In this document: one piece after another, positions 45,412 through 56,735 of the stretch
Position numbering within the stretch: position 1 is the first letter of the stretch
Layout of the letters: each line of letters begins with the position of its first letter
Origin: Capsicum annuum
Lineage: Eukaryota; Streptophyta; Magnoliopsida; Solanales; Solanaceae
Length of the DNA stretch: 64,000 bases
Direction of reading: 5' to 3'
Assembly (NCBI RefSeq): GCF_002878395.1
Contig: NW_025860675.1
Location: 88,743-152,742 of the forward strand
Made by a program: the position numbers and the translations under genes
Notes under the pieces: generated by a model
Databases searched by the model: none
Seen by the model: only the letters and a program-made list of their open reading frames with translations
Told to the model about the DNA's origin: nothing

Positions 45412-47819
45412 TGTAATACCTCAATCATTCCTTAAGCCTAAATCTGTCTTTTTGAATAGATATGTATGACTTCTAAAGTGATTGATGTTTAACCCTTGTA
45501 GAGCATTGAATAAGCTTTCTATCGATACTAATTTCATCAAAATCTGATATCAGACGAAGGAGTTATGACATTTTTACCAAACGGTATCAGAACGCCAAGG
45601 TTTGATGGTCGACCTGGTAGACCATCAGGTCCTTGGTGGACCATCAAGTGTCCTATCAAGACAAGGCAGTAGCTCCTTTTTTGGATTTCGTTTAACGGTC
45701 AAAGTGGTGGACCATCATAAAGTTGACGGACAATCAAGGTGTCCGTCAGACCAAGAAAGAATATCTCATTTCTAGCCCTCAGGTAACGGATGACTTTGTG
45801 GACCGTCACTTTTCTGATGGACCGTTAGGTCAGCGGTTACGTCAAGGCAGAAGATTCTATTTTTGTTGTTCGAGTGATGGACGTCTTGGTGGACCATCAG
45901 TCCATCTGACAGACCGTCAGGTCGACCGTCACTAGTCCAGATCAGTAAATTTCAACTTTTTTTTAAAGGTGTATCTTGTTCTTTTCCGCTCCTTGTCACC
46001 TTATATATATATATCTATGTAGAGAAGAAAAGACCATTTCTCTCCAAATTTCTTTCAAGAATTCTCTAGAAACCTAGGGTTTCTTCCAAACCCAAAAATC
46101 AAATCATTTTCAAGAAATTCAAGAAATCTCCCATAAATTTCTTCAAGTTGTTCTAGAACTAAGCTCCTCAAGTCAAAGGCAGCAAGGTCTTGGTCTAAAA
46201 GTTTGACAAAGAAGTTTCAAGCAAGTTTCTATATCTTCAAAAATAAAAATCTAAGGTATGTGGGGTTTGAACAAGAACACTCCTTTCGTTCTTGTGCCTA
46301 AAGATTTACTTTCTATTATTGATTTACATGATATTGCATGTGGGTTTACATCCAAATTTCTCTATTAATGATTTATGAGATTTCAGTTGAGTAAGTTTGA
46401 TATTTATGATTATTTCACCATCATGTTTCTTAATTCGGAATTTATTCCATGAGCCGTATATTATCATTATGTATTGATGATTTCTAGGTAATTTAAGTCA
46501 AGTTCCATGAGTTGAATATTTTTATTACGAATTGATGATTTTTGAATGATTTGAGATAAGTGTCATGAGTTATGCCTTTCCATGAGAAATTTGACTATTG
46601 AATGTATATTGGTATGTGAAATTGAGAGGCAAGAATGAGTCTTATGATGTTTCCATAATGTTTTTGATATTTGAAATAATTTGATAAACAAATGTACTTG
46701 ATATTGAGAAAGCTTGTGTTGAGTTGAGTCTTGTTAGGAATCCACAAGATATTTATAATTTTCAAATGAGATGTATATTTATGTTTTGGTATTTATAATA
46801 GAACCATGAGTTGATATTGATTTAGGTGGATTTCATAATGCGTTTTGAGCTGAGTTTGGGAGGAGTATTTAGCACCGAGCAGTAAATTTGGTATTTCCCC
46901 AAAAATACGTACCACTGTAGGATTGATATTGATAATTGTGGGCCAAAGGCTGAGTATGAGATTGTAAAGATGAGATTCAGGTTATACTCTTTGGCAAGAG
47001 TACAACAACCCTTCCAATGTGGGGTTCTCTGCTTAGGAGGGCAAAATGTTGGACTCCATATGACTCACATGGTGTATTCATATCGGTGATAAGAAACTCC
47101 CACATCCATAATGATTTAAGTCTCTTGAGTTATCGAGTCACTCTAAGTTATGAGTAAAAGAGTTTGAGTTGAGATAAATGATTTACGAGATTTATGAAGT
47201 ATGTATTAATATTGACGATTTATGAGAAAAATGTTTCAGGTAATTCAAGCGAAGAGAATTATTATGGTCAGCATGCATGATTTTCTTATCCATTTATGAT
47301 ATTATTTAAATGTTGTATCCACCCCCGCATACTCAGTACATTCCCAAGTACTGACTCCCGTACTCTTTTATATTCTATATTTCATTGTGATATAGGTTCA
47401 GGTGCTCACTCTCAGCAACGATAGTGATCTTCGAGTACCTGCTTCTACATATCTATAGTTTGTGAGTCCTCATGGTTCGAGGACCTGTATATCTCATTTT
47501 ATCTTACTGATAGATGATCATTTATTTTTAGTTTAGTACGAGTTAGTTAGGGATCTGTCCCAATGGATCGTCAGTCTTATGTAGTAGAGGCTTTATCAGA
47601 TTAGTGTGCCAGTATGTACAGGATCTCAGTATTTTGGTTGTATAGGACAATATCATTTTGTATCTAAGCATGGTCATGACATGCTTATTCCTCTTTATCT
47701 TAGCATGATTTGTGTTACTGTAGTTTTGAAAGTGATGATAGGCTTAGAGGTTTAGCTTGAGGCGACGTGTGACCTTAAGCACCGTGTGACATCTCGAGAT
47801 GGGTTCTTGGGGTGGTACA
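45412..47819 (+). repeat. Element B 3' LTR
   Basis: Begins TGTAATACCTCAATCATTCC and ends GGGTGGTACA, 2408 bp. It aligns with the 5' LTR end to end, including the GGTGGACC motif cluster (45605-45935) and the TATA run (46001-46014). It is followed by the AGAAC duplication at 47820. Confidence 0.9.
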
Positions 47820-48230
47820 AGAACCTATCTAAGAAAGCCATGGCAAACACCTCTCATTCTATAGGCTCTACTTATATACCCCTATCTTTCTTCTACTATA
47901 CAAATAAGGTGTAAGCTATACTCTATAACTGGTATACAACCAAGTGTTCACTCTCACTCAAAGTGATACCTATGATGTCTGTCACCTTCTGCGCCATATT
48001 AAGACACTTCTGCAAGTAAAATCCCAAATTCTAGGTACAACTGTATTTTCTACTAGATTGGCTGGGGTAATAGCCTTTTTGTTGTTTTGAGTGGATATAG
48101 AATGGGCTAAGGCCCTGAAAGAAGCCCTAAACTCGATTTGAGAGACATGGTCATCAAGAGGATCTTCTTAATTATGTGGTGGTGTGAGTTTATCCTTATT
48201 CCTATTTCTGTTGTTCTTTTTGGTAGGCAT
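47820..48230 (-). pseudogene. Internal 3 gag N-terminal part, right of element B
   Basis: Resumes gag at AGAACCTATCTAAGAAAGCCA and runs to the ATG at 48230 (CAT in TGGTAGGCATTG), the same start context as the other two gags. The capsid landmark CACCTTCTGCGCCATATT (47983-48000) matches 10716-10733. Stops are frequent. Confidence 0.8.
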
Positions 48231-48453
48231 TGTCAATAAATAGAATGAAGGGCGAGTTAGAAGAAGGAGTTCAATAGAACATATTCTCTTTCACATGATA
48301 TAAATACTGAAAGAAAGGGAACTTTCATAAAAATGTCTAATATACTCTGGTCCATAAGTGTGGCATGCTTTACATCCATGCATAAGGCTCTACTCAACAC
48401 TGATTTCAGCTACCCTAGGATACTTTAAAACCTTAGGCACTAATACCAAGTTT
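48231..48453 (-). other. Internal 3 leader and PBS remnant
   Basis: Noncoding leader with the landmark GTCCATAAGTGTGGCATGCTT. A degenerate primer site on the minus strand, TGGTATTAGTGCC (48436-48448), lies just before LTR4. Three substitutions from the canonical site fit an old copy. Confidence 0.7.
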
Positions 48454-50477
48454 TTTCATGACCTGAGGTTACCCTTTACCGTAACAATGGTGCTTACTTC
48501 TATAAATAACCACTAACTAACCCATGATTTGGTACCTATTGAGAGAACTAAATAATATAATAGTAGAAACCATATATGTAGAAGATAACTAATTAAATGC
48601 TATAATCAATACATTTGAATGAATTCCAATGTATCTAAATTTGACTAAATAGACTAAAACTGAATGAATGTATATCTTGTCAAAAACAACTGACAAAAAT
48701 AAAAAACAAATTGACTGTCTAGCTGTGTGAAAAACTCTAAGAATCATAAAGAGTTGATGGGATAGACCCCTGACTAACTCTGATTGACTAAACATAAATA
48801 GATATTAAAATAATGGTAAAGAATGTCATCTCCTCGATGGAATAAGACTCACCACTACTATTGCTGGGTGGTGCTAGACTGTCTAAGAATGGTTAGGAAA
48901 CTGAGCATCCAAACCTAAGTTATATACTGAAACAATCTGAATTATGGATCTGTACACTTGGGCATGTAAACCTTAATTAATCTATCCCGAAGAGTACACT
49001 GAGACTATAAGAGTTGACTACAATTGACATGCCCCAATATGAGCTATTAGTGTCAAATTTGTGACCCAGTTGGAAGGGTATTGATATATTTCTAGGGGTA
49101 CCAATACATAACTAATGATGTGGAACCATAAGGCTAATTTCCCAAAGGATGAGAGTGTCATGCCTAACTGACATAGGACCCTTTATAATCTATGGTGGCC
49201 TTGTAGGTCTATAACTCAAGGACTGATACTAATGAATCATCTAACTAACGGGGGTGTCATCATCCCTGCATTCACTTAGCTCTAAGTGTTACTCCTTACT
49301 GAATGACACTGGTGTTATTAGTCATTTCACATGACATGGTACTATACTTGTAAGTACTCAGCATAAACTTGATGTTCTAAATATGATAGTAAAAAAACCA
49401 TGGTATGACTCACTCGTTACTTCAAAAACAAAAATCATAAAAGGATACATAGGAATTTGGTGTTCATTACCCGCCAACACTAAATGACTACAAAAGATAT
49501 AGTAATAACATTTAAACAATGATAAGAGATCATAATTCAAAGACTTTAAAGATGGTAAATTCCAATAACTTTTGAAATGAGAGTATATTAAGCATGGGAA
49601 GACAATATATTTACATGGTTTAATTTATAAATTTATAACTCGTCATGAATTCAAAGGTTAAGACATTGAATACTTGAATTCAAAACATAAAATAACTTAA
49701 ATAATAAGGAAACACACGTTAGCATAGCTAGAATTTGATTTACAAAGAAGTTCATGAATTAACTTCATAAGTTTCATGGATAATTTCCTAAATTAGGATA
49801 TAATTCAAGCTTTTAAACTAAGAAAGGGTTTTTGGGATCAATGGGTGGAAGGAACCTATTAAGGAATGCCCCACATACCTGTAATTGAAGCTTTAGAGAA
49901 GAATCCTTGTAATTATTCTTGTAGCTAATAAACCTTAATTATGATTCTTGAGTATAGAAGAAGATATTAGCATGTTAAGTGTTTGAGATTTAGGGGAAAA
50001 TAATTCTCCTTCAGGGTTATAGGTCGTGGGTTGAAGTTATGAGAGGGCAAAATGACTAAAGAGCCCTTTAACTAAATTTTACAGAATTTATCGTCAGTTC
50101 ATATGAGTCGACCATATGAATCATATAATAAGGTATGAATGGGCTTCTTGACTTGTGAGCTTTATAGAATCTAAGAGAGTATACACTGGTTAACATACGA
50201 GTGGACTTACAGCTTGTATCATCTTCATAGGACTCTTGACCCTATATTTATACCTTGGACAAAATCTCACCTCTCCTCATACTGACTTGTATATAAATTA
50301 ATTCATATGACTCGTATGCTTCTTAATAATGTCAAGAGGTTGAATCGTACCTTTAAAATACATTACCCATCTTGCATTATCTTGGGTACAAGTTTAATTA
50401 ACAAATCATTTGATGTGTATATGGCTCAAAAGTGTAGTCGTATGATGGAAAAAATCTTCCAAATATGGGGTATTATA
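48454..50477 (-). repeat. Array LTR4 (outer 5' LTR in minus orientation)
   Basis: Starts with a drifted TTTCATGACCTGAGG after the PBS remnant and ends GGGGTATTATA at 50477. It is 2024 bp and collinear with LTR1 and LTR2. It lacks a short stretch near 48925-48930 that in LTR2 carries the TA run, so a small deletion there is likely. It is followed by GATAT. Confidence 0.85.
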
Positions 50478-50482
50478 GATAT
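50478..50482. repeat. Target site duplication GATAT, right copy
   Basis: Perfect match to 4271-4275. The sequence continuing to the right reads on as element A LTR (AGATATATGTGGATTG). Confidence 0.75.
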
Positions 50483-51371
50483 AGATATATGTGGATTGTA
50501 TACGGGTTGAAGAACCCTCCATGATTCCTACATCTTGTAGCTTTAGGTCTATAGGTGTATATGGAGATTTTACAACGGTCTCAGAGGTTATCCAATAACT
50601 TCCTGTGCTACATCATAATCATCATCATAATTATTATTGTATTTACTTTATTATGCTTGTTATGTGATTGTATATTCTATTTGAATTCTTACCTACCAAT
50701 TATTCTATCTTTCCTTACTTGTACTTGATGTTCCGTACATGTTTTTTATTTTCCTTACTTATATATAGTATAAATGTATACTTGTATTCATTTATTGTCT
50801 TTTTCTGTGTTATATATGGATATTATAGAATCATTAGTGCAATCGGTGTGGACTGCCATTGAGGATTTTTTTAACTTGAGTTGATATGCTCTTAGTTTGT
50901 ATTTTCTATGTTTTATTTTCTACTTTTCTTGGTACTCACTCCTACTATACCCTTTGGTAAAGATTTAGGTTTGATTATGCCTCACGATGTTTGATTTTAG
51001 GAGTCATTTGGAGCCTTTCAAGGTAGTAGTTGATTTCAGATGTCCAAAATCTACTTGTATCTTTCTTTATTAGACTATGTCTTATTGTGTTTTATAGATA
51101 GAGTTATATCGTATTTAGAATATCGATTGTATTTGACTTTTAGTTGTATTAGTTGTGTTTTTCTACCATGACACCATGTTATAGGAATTTTTATTATTGA
51201 GTATTTTTTTCCATATTTGTTAGAATTGTATGGTTCGGCCTCATTCTCGAAGCCTTACCTTGAAGTCATTTTTATGTTTTCCCCTTTATGTATTGGTTTG
51301 GATGATAGGCTTCCTTGTCAAGGTTTGTTGCGACCAAAGCCATTATGACCCTTGGAATTTTGGTTGTGACA
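50483..51371 (+). repeat. Element A 3' LTR, right part
   Basis: Continues the LTR broken at 4275 and ends TTTTGGTTGTGACA. TGTAACTACC (start) and GGTTGTGACA (end) form an 8-of-10 terminal inverted repeat, which supports the pairing of the two parts. It is T-rich noncoding; the frame 50668-50862 is chance in AT-rich DNA. Confidence 0.6.
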
Positions 51372-52716
51372 TTCATAGATTAGGCTAGTTCATACTCTAA
51401 TTGTGATATTATTCTAGATATGGGATGAGATTTAGGAATTACAGGTATGATTGGATATTTAATATTATTTGGACTATTTAGGCTATATTAGAATCATAAA
51501 TTATGTCCAATTGACTTAATTAGTTATGTTTAGGTAGAATTGCTATCTTCGGACTAATTATGGCTTATTTAACACCTAGAAGTAAATTTAGATATCTTAG
51601 CCTAGTTTAGGGATGAATTTGCTTTAACATGGATTTTGAGGATTAAAAGTTGGCTACTTCAGTCCACCTTAGGCCAAGATGCATGTTAGCTCTTGTAGAA
51701 TTCTATACGCATATAGGTTTGACACATGATGTTTATAATTATTTGGTATTTGTGTGTTGGTTCTAATTCTGAAAGAAATCTGGTGGTTTATCGTTATTGA
51801 GATTTGATTTATGTTCGGCAATTGATGATGATATTAATGACATTAATTTTGATTCAAGTGTAGCAAATGATGATAATGATGATGATGATGCTATTGACTT
51901 TTAGTTTTAGTTGGGCATTGATAGAGTTTATATATCATATGAAACCGTATGGATTGATTCATGGTTATGGCTTAATATTTGGTAAATTTATGGAACTTTG
52001 GCTATTTAATTTCCTTTTGATTGAACGCTTCGATCTTATAAGGCCCCGCATTGGGTTATTTATTTTTTCACACTTATTGGCTTATGGGGGTTAGTATTGT
52101 TGTATAAATTATACTTTCTTCTATATTTTGCCTGTTTTGATTATTTATTTACTTCATTAGAGCTTATTTCTATATTTTCCCTTTTACCTTGACTTAGCTT
52201 ATTTATATTGCATCTTTATCATATTCAAATCATGATTTGGCTCAGGCAGACGATGATTCCTACTATGTTCCCATGGTTTTGGTACTCATATTATACTTAA
52301 CTTTTTGGTGTAGATCTGAGTACTTCTGGCCTTTACTGATGTGATGATTGTGATGAGTTAATTTTTAAGATAGGGTGAGCTCTCACAGTTAGAGTTTCCC
52401 CCTTTTTCTTCTATTATCTGTGTCTAGTCTTTCACTATTTAAGATAGATTTGTATTTGGCTATTTCAGTACTTATGTTCCTTTGTTAGTAGCTCTTGTAG
52501 TGATACTACTAAGTCATGGAATTATTATTGAGGTTTTATCTATCTTCTAGACTATCATTATTGACTTATTTTTTATAAGTCTTAAATTTTTTATTTCCAC
52601 CTCTCTGGCCATTTTGCACAAAAATTAGCCCATTACTTATGTTTTGGGCTATAGTTGGCTTACCTACTGGTGGGATAAAGCAGGTTCCATCATGATGCGT
52701 GAATCTGGCCATGACA
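51372..52716 (+). repeat. Element E 5' LTR, right part
   Basis: AT-rich noncoding DNA ending CTGGCCATGACA just before a primer site. No LTR start (TGTNA...) is seen between 51372 and 52716. The likeliest reading is that element A inserted inside this LTR and the rest lies left of the window. It holds a GAT trinucleotide run (51868-51890). Confidence 0.55.
51868..51890. repeat. GAT-rich simple repeat in element E LTR
   Basis: Seven near-perfect GAT units with one AAT variant. A similar ATC-rich tract lies at 50611-50640 in the element A LTR. Confidence 0.75.
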
Positions 52717-52719
52717 AAT

Positions 52720-52731
52720 TGGTATCAAAGC
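52720..52731 (+). promoter_or_regulatory. Primer binding site of element E
   Basis: TGGTATCAAAGC three bases after the LTR end. It is the same one-base variant as in element D and internal region 1. Confidence 0.75.
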
Positions 52732-52919
52732 CCAGGTTTACCAGTATTTTTTGTAAAAGTGTAATTGTAAAGTAGAGTCCCACAGTTAGAATAATGACAT
52801 CTTTTCTTTTATTTTGAAGGCTATAGGAAATTTTTAGGAGTTCTTCACTTCTTTCACTGAATTCTTGCAAGGAGTCTGAGTTGGTTTTTATAGATTTCTT
52901 TTGTTTCACTTTTTCACAG

Positions 52920-54180
52920 ATGTCTTGGACACCTACACTACATGAGGATCTTAAGTTTGAGTCTAGGGATCCTGTTGTTGTTTGTGGATGACCTAGGGGT
53001 CATGTACAACCTAGGTATGTATCCCCGGCTAGGGACCAGGATAGGAGGCCTTCACCAAACCCTATTCCTGCTTCGAGCAAGAGATTCTTCCGCCCTAGGT
53101 AGTGGTTGTATAGGGACTATCCCAGGCTCCATCGAGGTTTATTTACTCTTTAGTTCTTAAGGATGCTTTAGTTCAGCTCATGGGAATGGTTGGTGGTGCA
53201 CCTTCTGATGGTGCACAATCTATTGATTAGAGTGGTACTAAAGAGGGGGTGCATCCTATAGCTGTAGCTCCTAAAGTTAAGGTCCTTCTTGAACTGGTGG
53301 TTGATCTGCCAGTATTTTCCTATCCTACTATGTCTATTGAGGAGTAAAATATATTGGGTAGGTTCTTGAGATTGACACCTCTTAGGTTTTTTGGTGCACC
53401 GAGCAAGGATGCGTACGAGTTCTTAATTAGTTATGAGGATTGGCTCCATAATTTGGGCCTAGATAAGACTCGTGGTATGGATTACAATACTTTTTAGTTG
53501 GACTTGAAAACTCGACATTAGTGAAGAGGTCATCCTGATTCCAGGCCAAGTGGATCTCTTCTATTGACATGGACTCAGTTCTATGAGATCTTTTTAGAGA
53601 AGTATATGTCTCACAGTCTTATGAATTGTTTGAAGGATCATCTCTCTTGGTTGGAGTAGGGCTCCATGATTATTGTGGAGTATGAGTCTTCTGAGTTGGC
53701 TAGGCATACTACTTCTATTTTAACTACTGAGTGTGAGAAGGTTCATTGTTTTGTTTAGAGATTGAGACTTCCTCTTTGCATACCTACGCAGAGGTTAGAT
53801 TATATGGGTAAACATTTTATAGAGATTTGTAATCATGCTTAGGATATAAAGTAGATGCATTAGGCCTAAGGTGGAATGATAAGATTCTGCGATATTAGGA
53901 TGGTTTTAGTTAGAGTCGTAGTGGCTCAAGATTTTGAAGTAGTGATTCTTAGGGTCAGTACCCTCTACCTCAACTGTAGCTATATCTGCGTTAGTCTAGT
54001 AGGCCCATTCAAGCTTTAATTTAGATTACCAATAGAGGTCATCCTAGATTCAGAGATCATTGTTCTGTTATTGTAGTTATATTGGTTATTTTGGGTTAGC
54101 CTAATCTTCTAGTTTCAGTACAACACCTGAGGCATGTTATGCTTGTCGGGCTTTTTTCCATTACACAAGAGAATGCCCAT
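52920..54180 (+). pseudogene. Element E gag with CCHC knuckle (decayed)
   Basis: Probable start ATG at 52920 (MSWTPTLHEDLKFESRDPVVV), 190 bp after the PBS. The capsid part at about 53350-53830 reads in pieces: LGRFLRLTPLRFFGAPSKDAYEFL, then LTWTQFYEIFLEKYMSHSLMN and SMIIVEYESSELARHTTSILTTE. That is the gag pattern of another gypsy lineage from element B. The CCHC box at 54135-54176 reads CYACRAFFHYTREC. Many stops, several at Gln positions. Confidence 0.8.
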
Positions 54181-54800
54181 CTTGAAATGATATTTCATTT
54201 GGCTTAGAGTATTCAGCTGATTAGGGCAGTGCATCCCCCAACTAGAGGTAGTGTGCATGGTCATTAAGGTCATCCTCAGGGTGCTCGTCAAGGTTCTCAA
54301 GCTGGTAGGATAGGATATCAGTTAGGAGCCCAACCAGGTGGTGAGCGTGATTAGTTTTATGTGTACCTGCTAGTCCTAAGGCTGAATCTTTAGATTGCTA
54401 TTATTATAGGTATGATATTGGTGTTCCATTAGTTGGCTTTTTCTTTATTTTATCTGGGATCCACTAATTCTTAGTTGTCTTAGTATTATGCCCCATAATT
54501 AGAGTTGTATTTGGATTCATTATTTGTGACATTATGTGTATTGACTGTCATGGATGATTCTTTAGTAGTGCATCATATTTAGTGATTATGTGTTGTGACA
54601 GTTTGAGAGTTTGATGCTCAGACTTATCTTATTGGGTTAGATATGATGGATTTTGATATGATTATAAGCAAGGACTGGTTATCCCAGTATCATACGGTCT
54701 TGAATTTTCTTGTAATGATAGTTACCCTAGCCATGCCTGACATACCCCTAGTTATGTGGAAGGAAGCTATTAGCCATAAGTGAGTTGGGATTACTTATTA
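54181..54800 (+). pseudogene. Element E protease (decayed)
   Basis: The clearest block is near 54640-54730: LIGLDMMDFDMIISKDWLSQYHTVLNF, then TLAMPDIPLVMWK, which aligns with the DFDVILGMDWLxxxHAxLDC block of gypsy protease. The active-site region near 54440-54480 (YLGSTNS) retains the GST core but not the full DPG. Stops are frequent. Confidence 0.75.
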
Positions 54801-55615
54801 TATTCGGGATAAGATACATATTTTGAGGGCTTGTGAATCTTATGTTGCTTATATTTGTGTTGTTAGTATAGAGAGTCAATCCCATAACTCTGTTCTTGTA
54901 GTTCATGAGTTTCCTAATGTTTTTTTATTGATATACCTAGTGTTCCTCCTAAGCGTAATACTGAGTTTGTTATTGATATTTAGTTTGGCACCTTCTCAAT
55001 TTCTATGGCACCTTACAGTATGAATCCTACAGATCTTAAGGAGCTAACTTCTTAGCTTCTATATCTTCTTGGTAAAGATTACATTTGATCTAGTATGTCT
55101 CATTTGGGAGCTCTTGTATTGTTCTTGAAGATGAAGGATTGTTCCATGCATTTGTTTATTAATTAAGGCAGATTAATAAGGTGACGATGAGGAACTGATA
55201 TCCTATGCCTCATATTGATGATTTGTTTGATTAGATTTAGGGTCCAACAACGCTTTCTAAGATTTACTTGAGTTTCGATTACCATCAATTGAGGATTCGA
55301 TCTAAGGATATCTCAAAGGTAGTCTTTAGGGCTCGAAAAGATCATATAAGTTCATTGTGATGTTTTTTGGGTTGACCAATGCCCTAGCTGTATTTATGGA
55401 TTTTATGAACCCCATGTTTAGGAATTATTTTGATTCCTTCATGATTATATTCATTGAAGACATCTGTGTATATTCGAGGAGTAGACTGGAGCATTTGCAA
55501 CATCTGAGGATTGTCCTCCAGAATTTAAGAGATCACGGCCTTTTGGCCAACTTCTCTCAGTGTGCATTTTGGCTTGAGTTAGTGAAATTCCTTTGGTATG
55601 TGGAGTCCTAGAGTA
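54801..55615 (+). pseudogene. Element E reverse transcriptase (decayed)
   Basis: Segments in RT order: a PPKRxxEFVIDI-like linker at 54940-54985, SHLGALVLFLKMKD at 55098-55140, then 55357-55611 with [48 protein letters not shown]. The FIDD box is FIED, so the second catalytic position of the pair keeps Asp but the first is Glu. At least three frame changes lie between segments. Confidence 0.85.
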
Positions 55616-56060
55616 GTGTGAGTTGTGCTTCGGGAAGCCCAAAAGATTTGACACTTTAGCTCTTATTTTGGCTCTTTCATTCCGGGCGAGGGATTCACTG
55701 TATATTGTGATACTTATGGTTTTTGATTGGGTTATGTGTTGATTAAAAGAGGTCGAGATATTGTTTATGTGTTGAGGCAGCTGAAGGTGCACGACTGAAA
55801 CTTCCCCACTCACAATCTAGAGTTGGCAGAAATAGTTTTTGCGCTTAAGATTTTGACACATTATCTTATTGGCATACATTAGGAAATTTTCATAGATCTT
55901 GTAGTACTAAGAATCTTATGACCTAGAGTGAGTTCAATTCCAGGCAATGTAGATGGATGGAGTTGCTTAAGGATTATGACATCTCTATTTTATATAATTC
56001 AGGCAAGGAAAACATAGTTGCAGACGCCTTAAGTCGAAAGAGGGAGTATGGGTAGTTTGG
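55616..56060 (+). pseudogene. Element E RNase H (decayed)
   Basis: Reads in pieces: FTVYCDTYGF near 55695, VLRQLKVHD near 55770, NLELAEIVFALKI near 55815-55850, and RWMELLKDYDISILYNSGKENIVADALSRK at 55950-56040. The end block (VADALSRK) is well preserved. Several stops. Confidence 0.85.
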
Positions 56061-56735
56061 CTTCTATCTTAGTTTCTCAGAGATTGTTGGCATGGGACGT
56101 CTAGTCTTTAGCCAACTTGATGGTATGACTATATATTTTAGAGACCAGGAGAATTCTTTTTAGTGTCGAGGCGAGGCCTACTTTATTTGAATAGATTTTG
56201 AGTCGGCATTTTGAGGATATGAGACTTTGCATTATCCGTGATCAGGTCTTTAGAGGTGAGTCCAAGAGGGCTATAATAGATTCTTAGATTGTTTTGGGAT
56301 TTGATAGGTATATTTGTGTTCCAAGGGTGAGAGACTTGATTCAGACGATTCTACATTAGTCTCAAATCTCTAGATATTCCATTTACCTAGGTACAACTAA
56401 GGTGTATGGAGATTTAAGGAAACATTATTAGTGGAGTATTATAAAGAGATATGTGGTAGACTTTGTAGATCATTGCCTATGTTGTCAGCAGTTAAAGGTT
56501 GAGAATTAGAGACTAGGTGGTGGCTTGATTTATAGGTTGCCCATTCTTGAGTGGATGTGGGATTAGATTACCATGGACTTTTTTAGTGGTTTGCCTCGCA
56601 CTTCCTATGGTTCTTTTGGGCATTGTGGACTGATTGACCAAATCAACATATTTTATTCCTATTAAAATGTCCTACAGTGTCGAGAGGTTAGCCCGTATCT
56701 ATGTTCATAAGATAGTCCATTTGCACAGTATCCCT
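56061..56735 (+). pseudogene. Element E integrase, N-terminal part (truncated)
   Basis: The HHCC finger lies around 56360-56500 (SRYSIYLGTTKVYGDLRKHYWW-like text and CxxCQQLKVE near 56480). The core starts with the ITMDFFSGLPRTSYGS block near 56570-56615, then SVERLARIYVHKIVHLHSIP at 56680-56735. It stops abruptly before the DRG motif, where element F begins. Confidence 0.8.

Larger units (their letters stand above)
37950..47819 (+). mobile_element. Element B: structurally complete but decayed chromovirus, plus strand
   Basis: It has 5' LTR 37950-40400, PBS, gag, protease, RT, RNase H, integrase with chromodomain-like tail, purine tract and 3' LTR 45412-47819, flanked by perfect AGAAC. Total 9870 bp. 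It is inserted antisense in the gag of the array's third internal region. Several stops and at least two frameshifts make it non-functional. The LTRs differ at roughly one base in ten in the stretch I compared, so it is clearly older than element D. Confidence 0.9.
4276..50477 (-). mobile_element. Tandem Ty3/gypsy array: four LTRs, three internal regions, minus strand
   Basis: The order in + coordinates is LTR1 (4276-6420), internal 1 (6421-11219), LTR2 (11220-13387), internal 2 (13388-17278 and 26470-26548), LTR3 (26549-27530 and 32995-33707), internal 3 (33708-37949 and 47820-48453), LTR4 (48454-50477). Each LTR reads TGTCAYGACC... on + and ends ...GGTAYTATA, followed inward by a reversed polypurine tract (atatctcccc). 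Each internal region runs, on the minus strand, gag, protease, RT, RNase H, integrase, chromodomain, and each keeps a leader/PBS remnant. The inner LTRs are shared by the internal regions on both sides with no extra bases. The whole carries one GATAT duplication. Without the nested elements C, X and B the array is about 21.7 kb. Confidence 0.85.

Noticed and set aside
48954..50477. LTR4 as a solo LTR from an independent insertion
   Set aside because: A primer-site remnant and gag leader of internal region 3 adjoin it, and its outer flank matches the outer flank of LTR1.
1..56735. A and E as two halves of one element interrupted by the array
   Set aside because: E ends in integrase and starts with its own LTR and PBS, while A ends with pol and starts a different LTR. 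An LTR end (GGTTGTGACA) at 51371 and a second, different one (GGCCATGACA) at 52716 show two elements.
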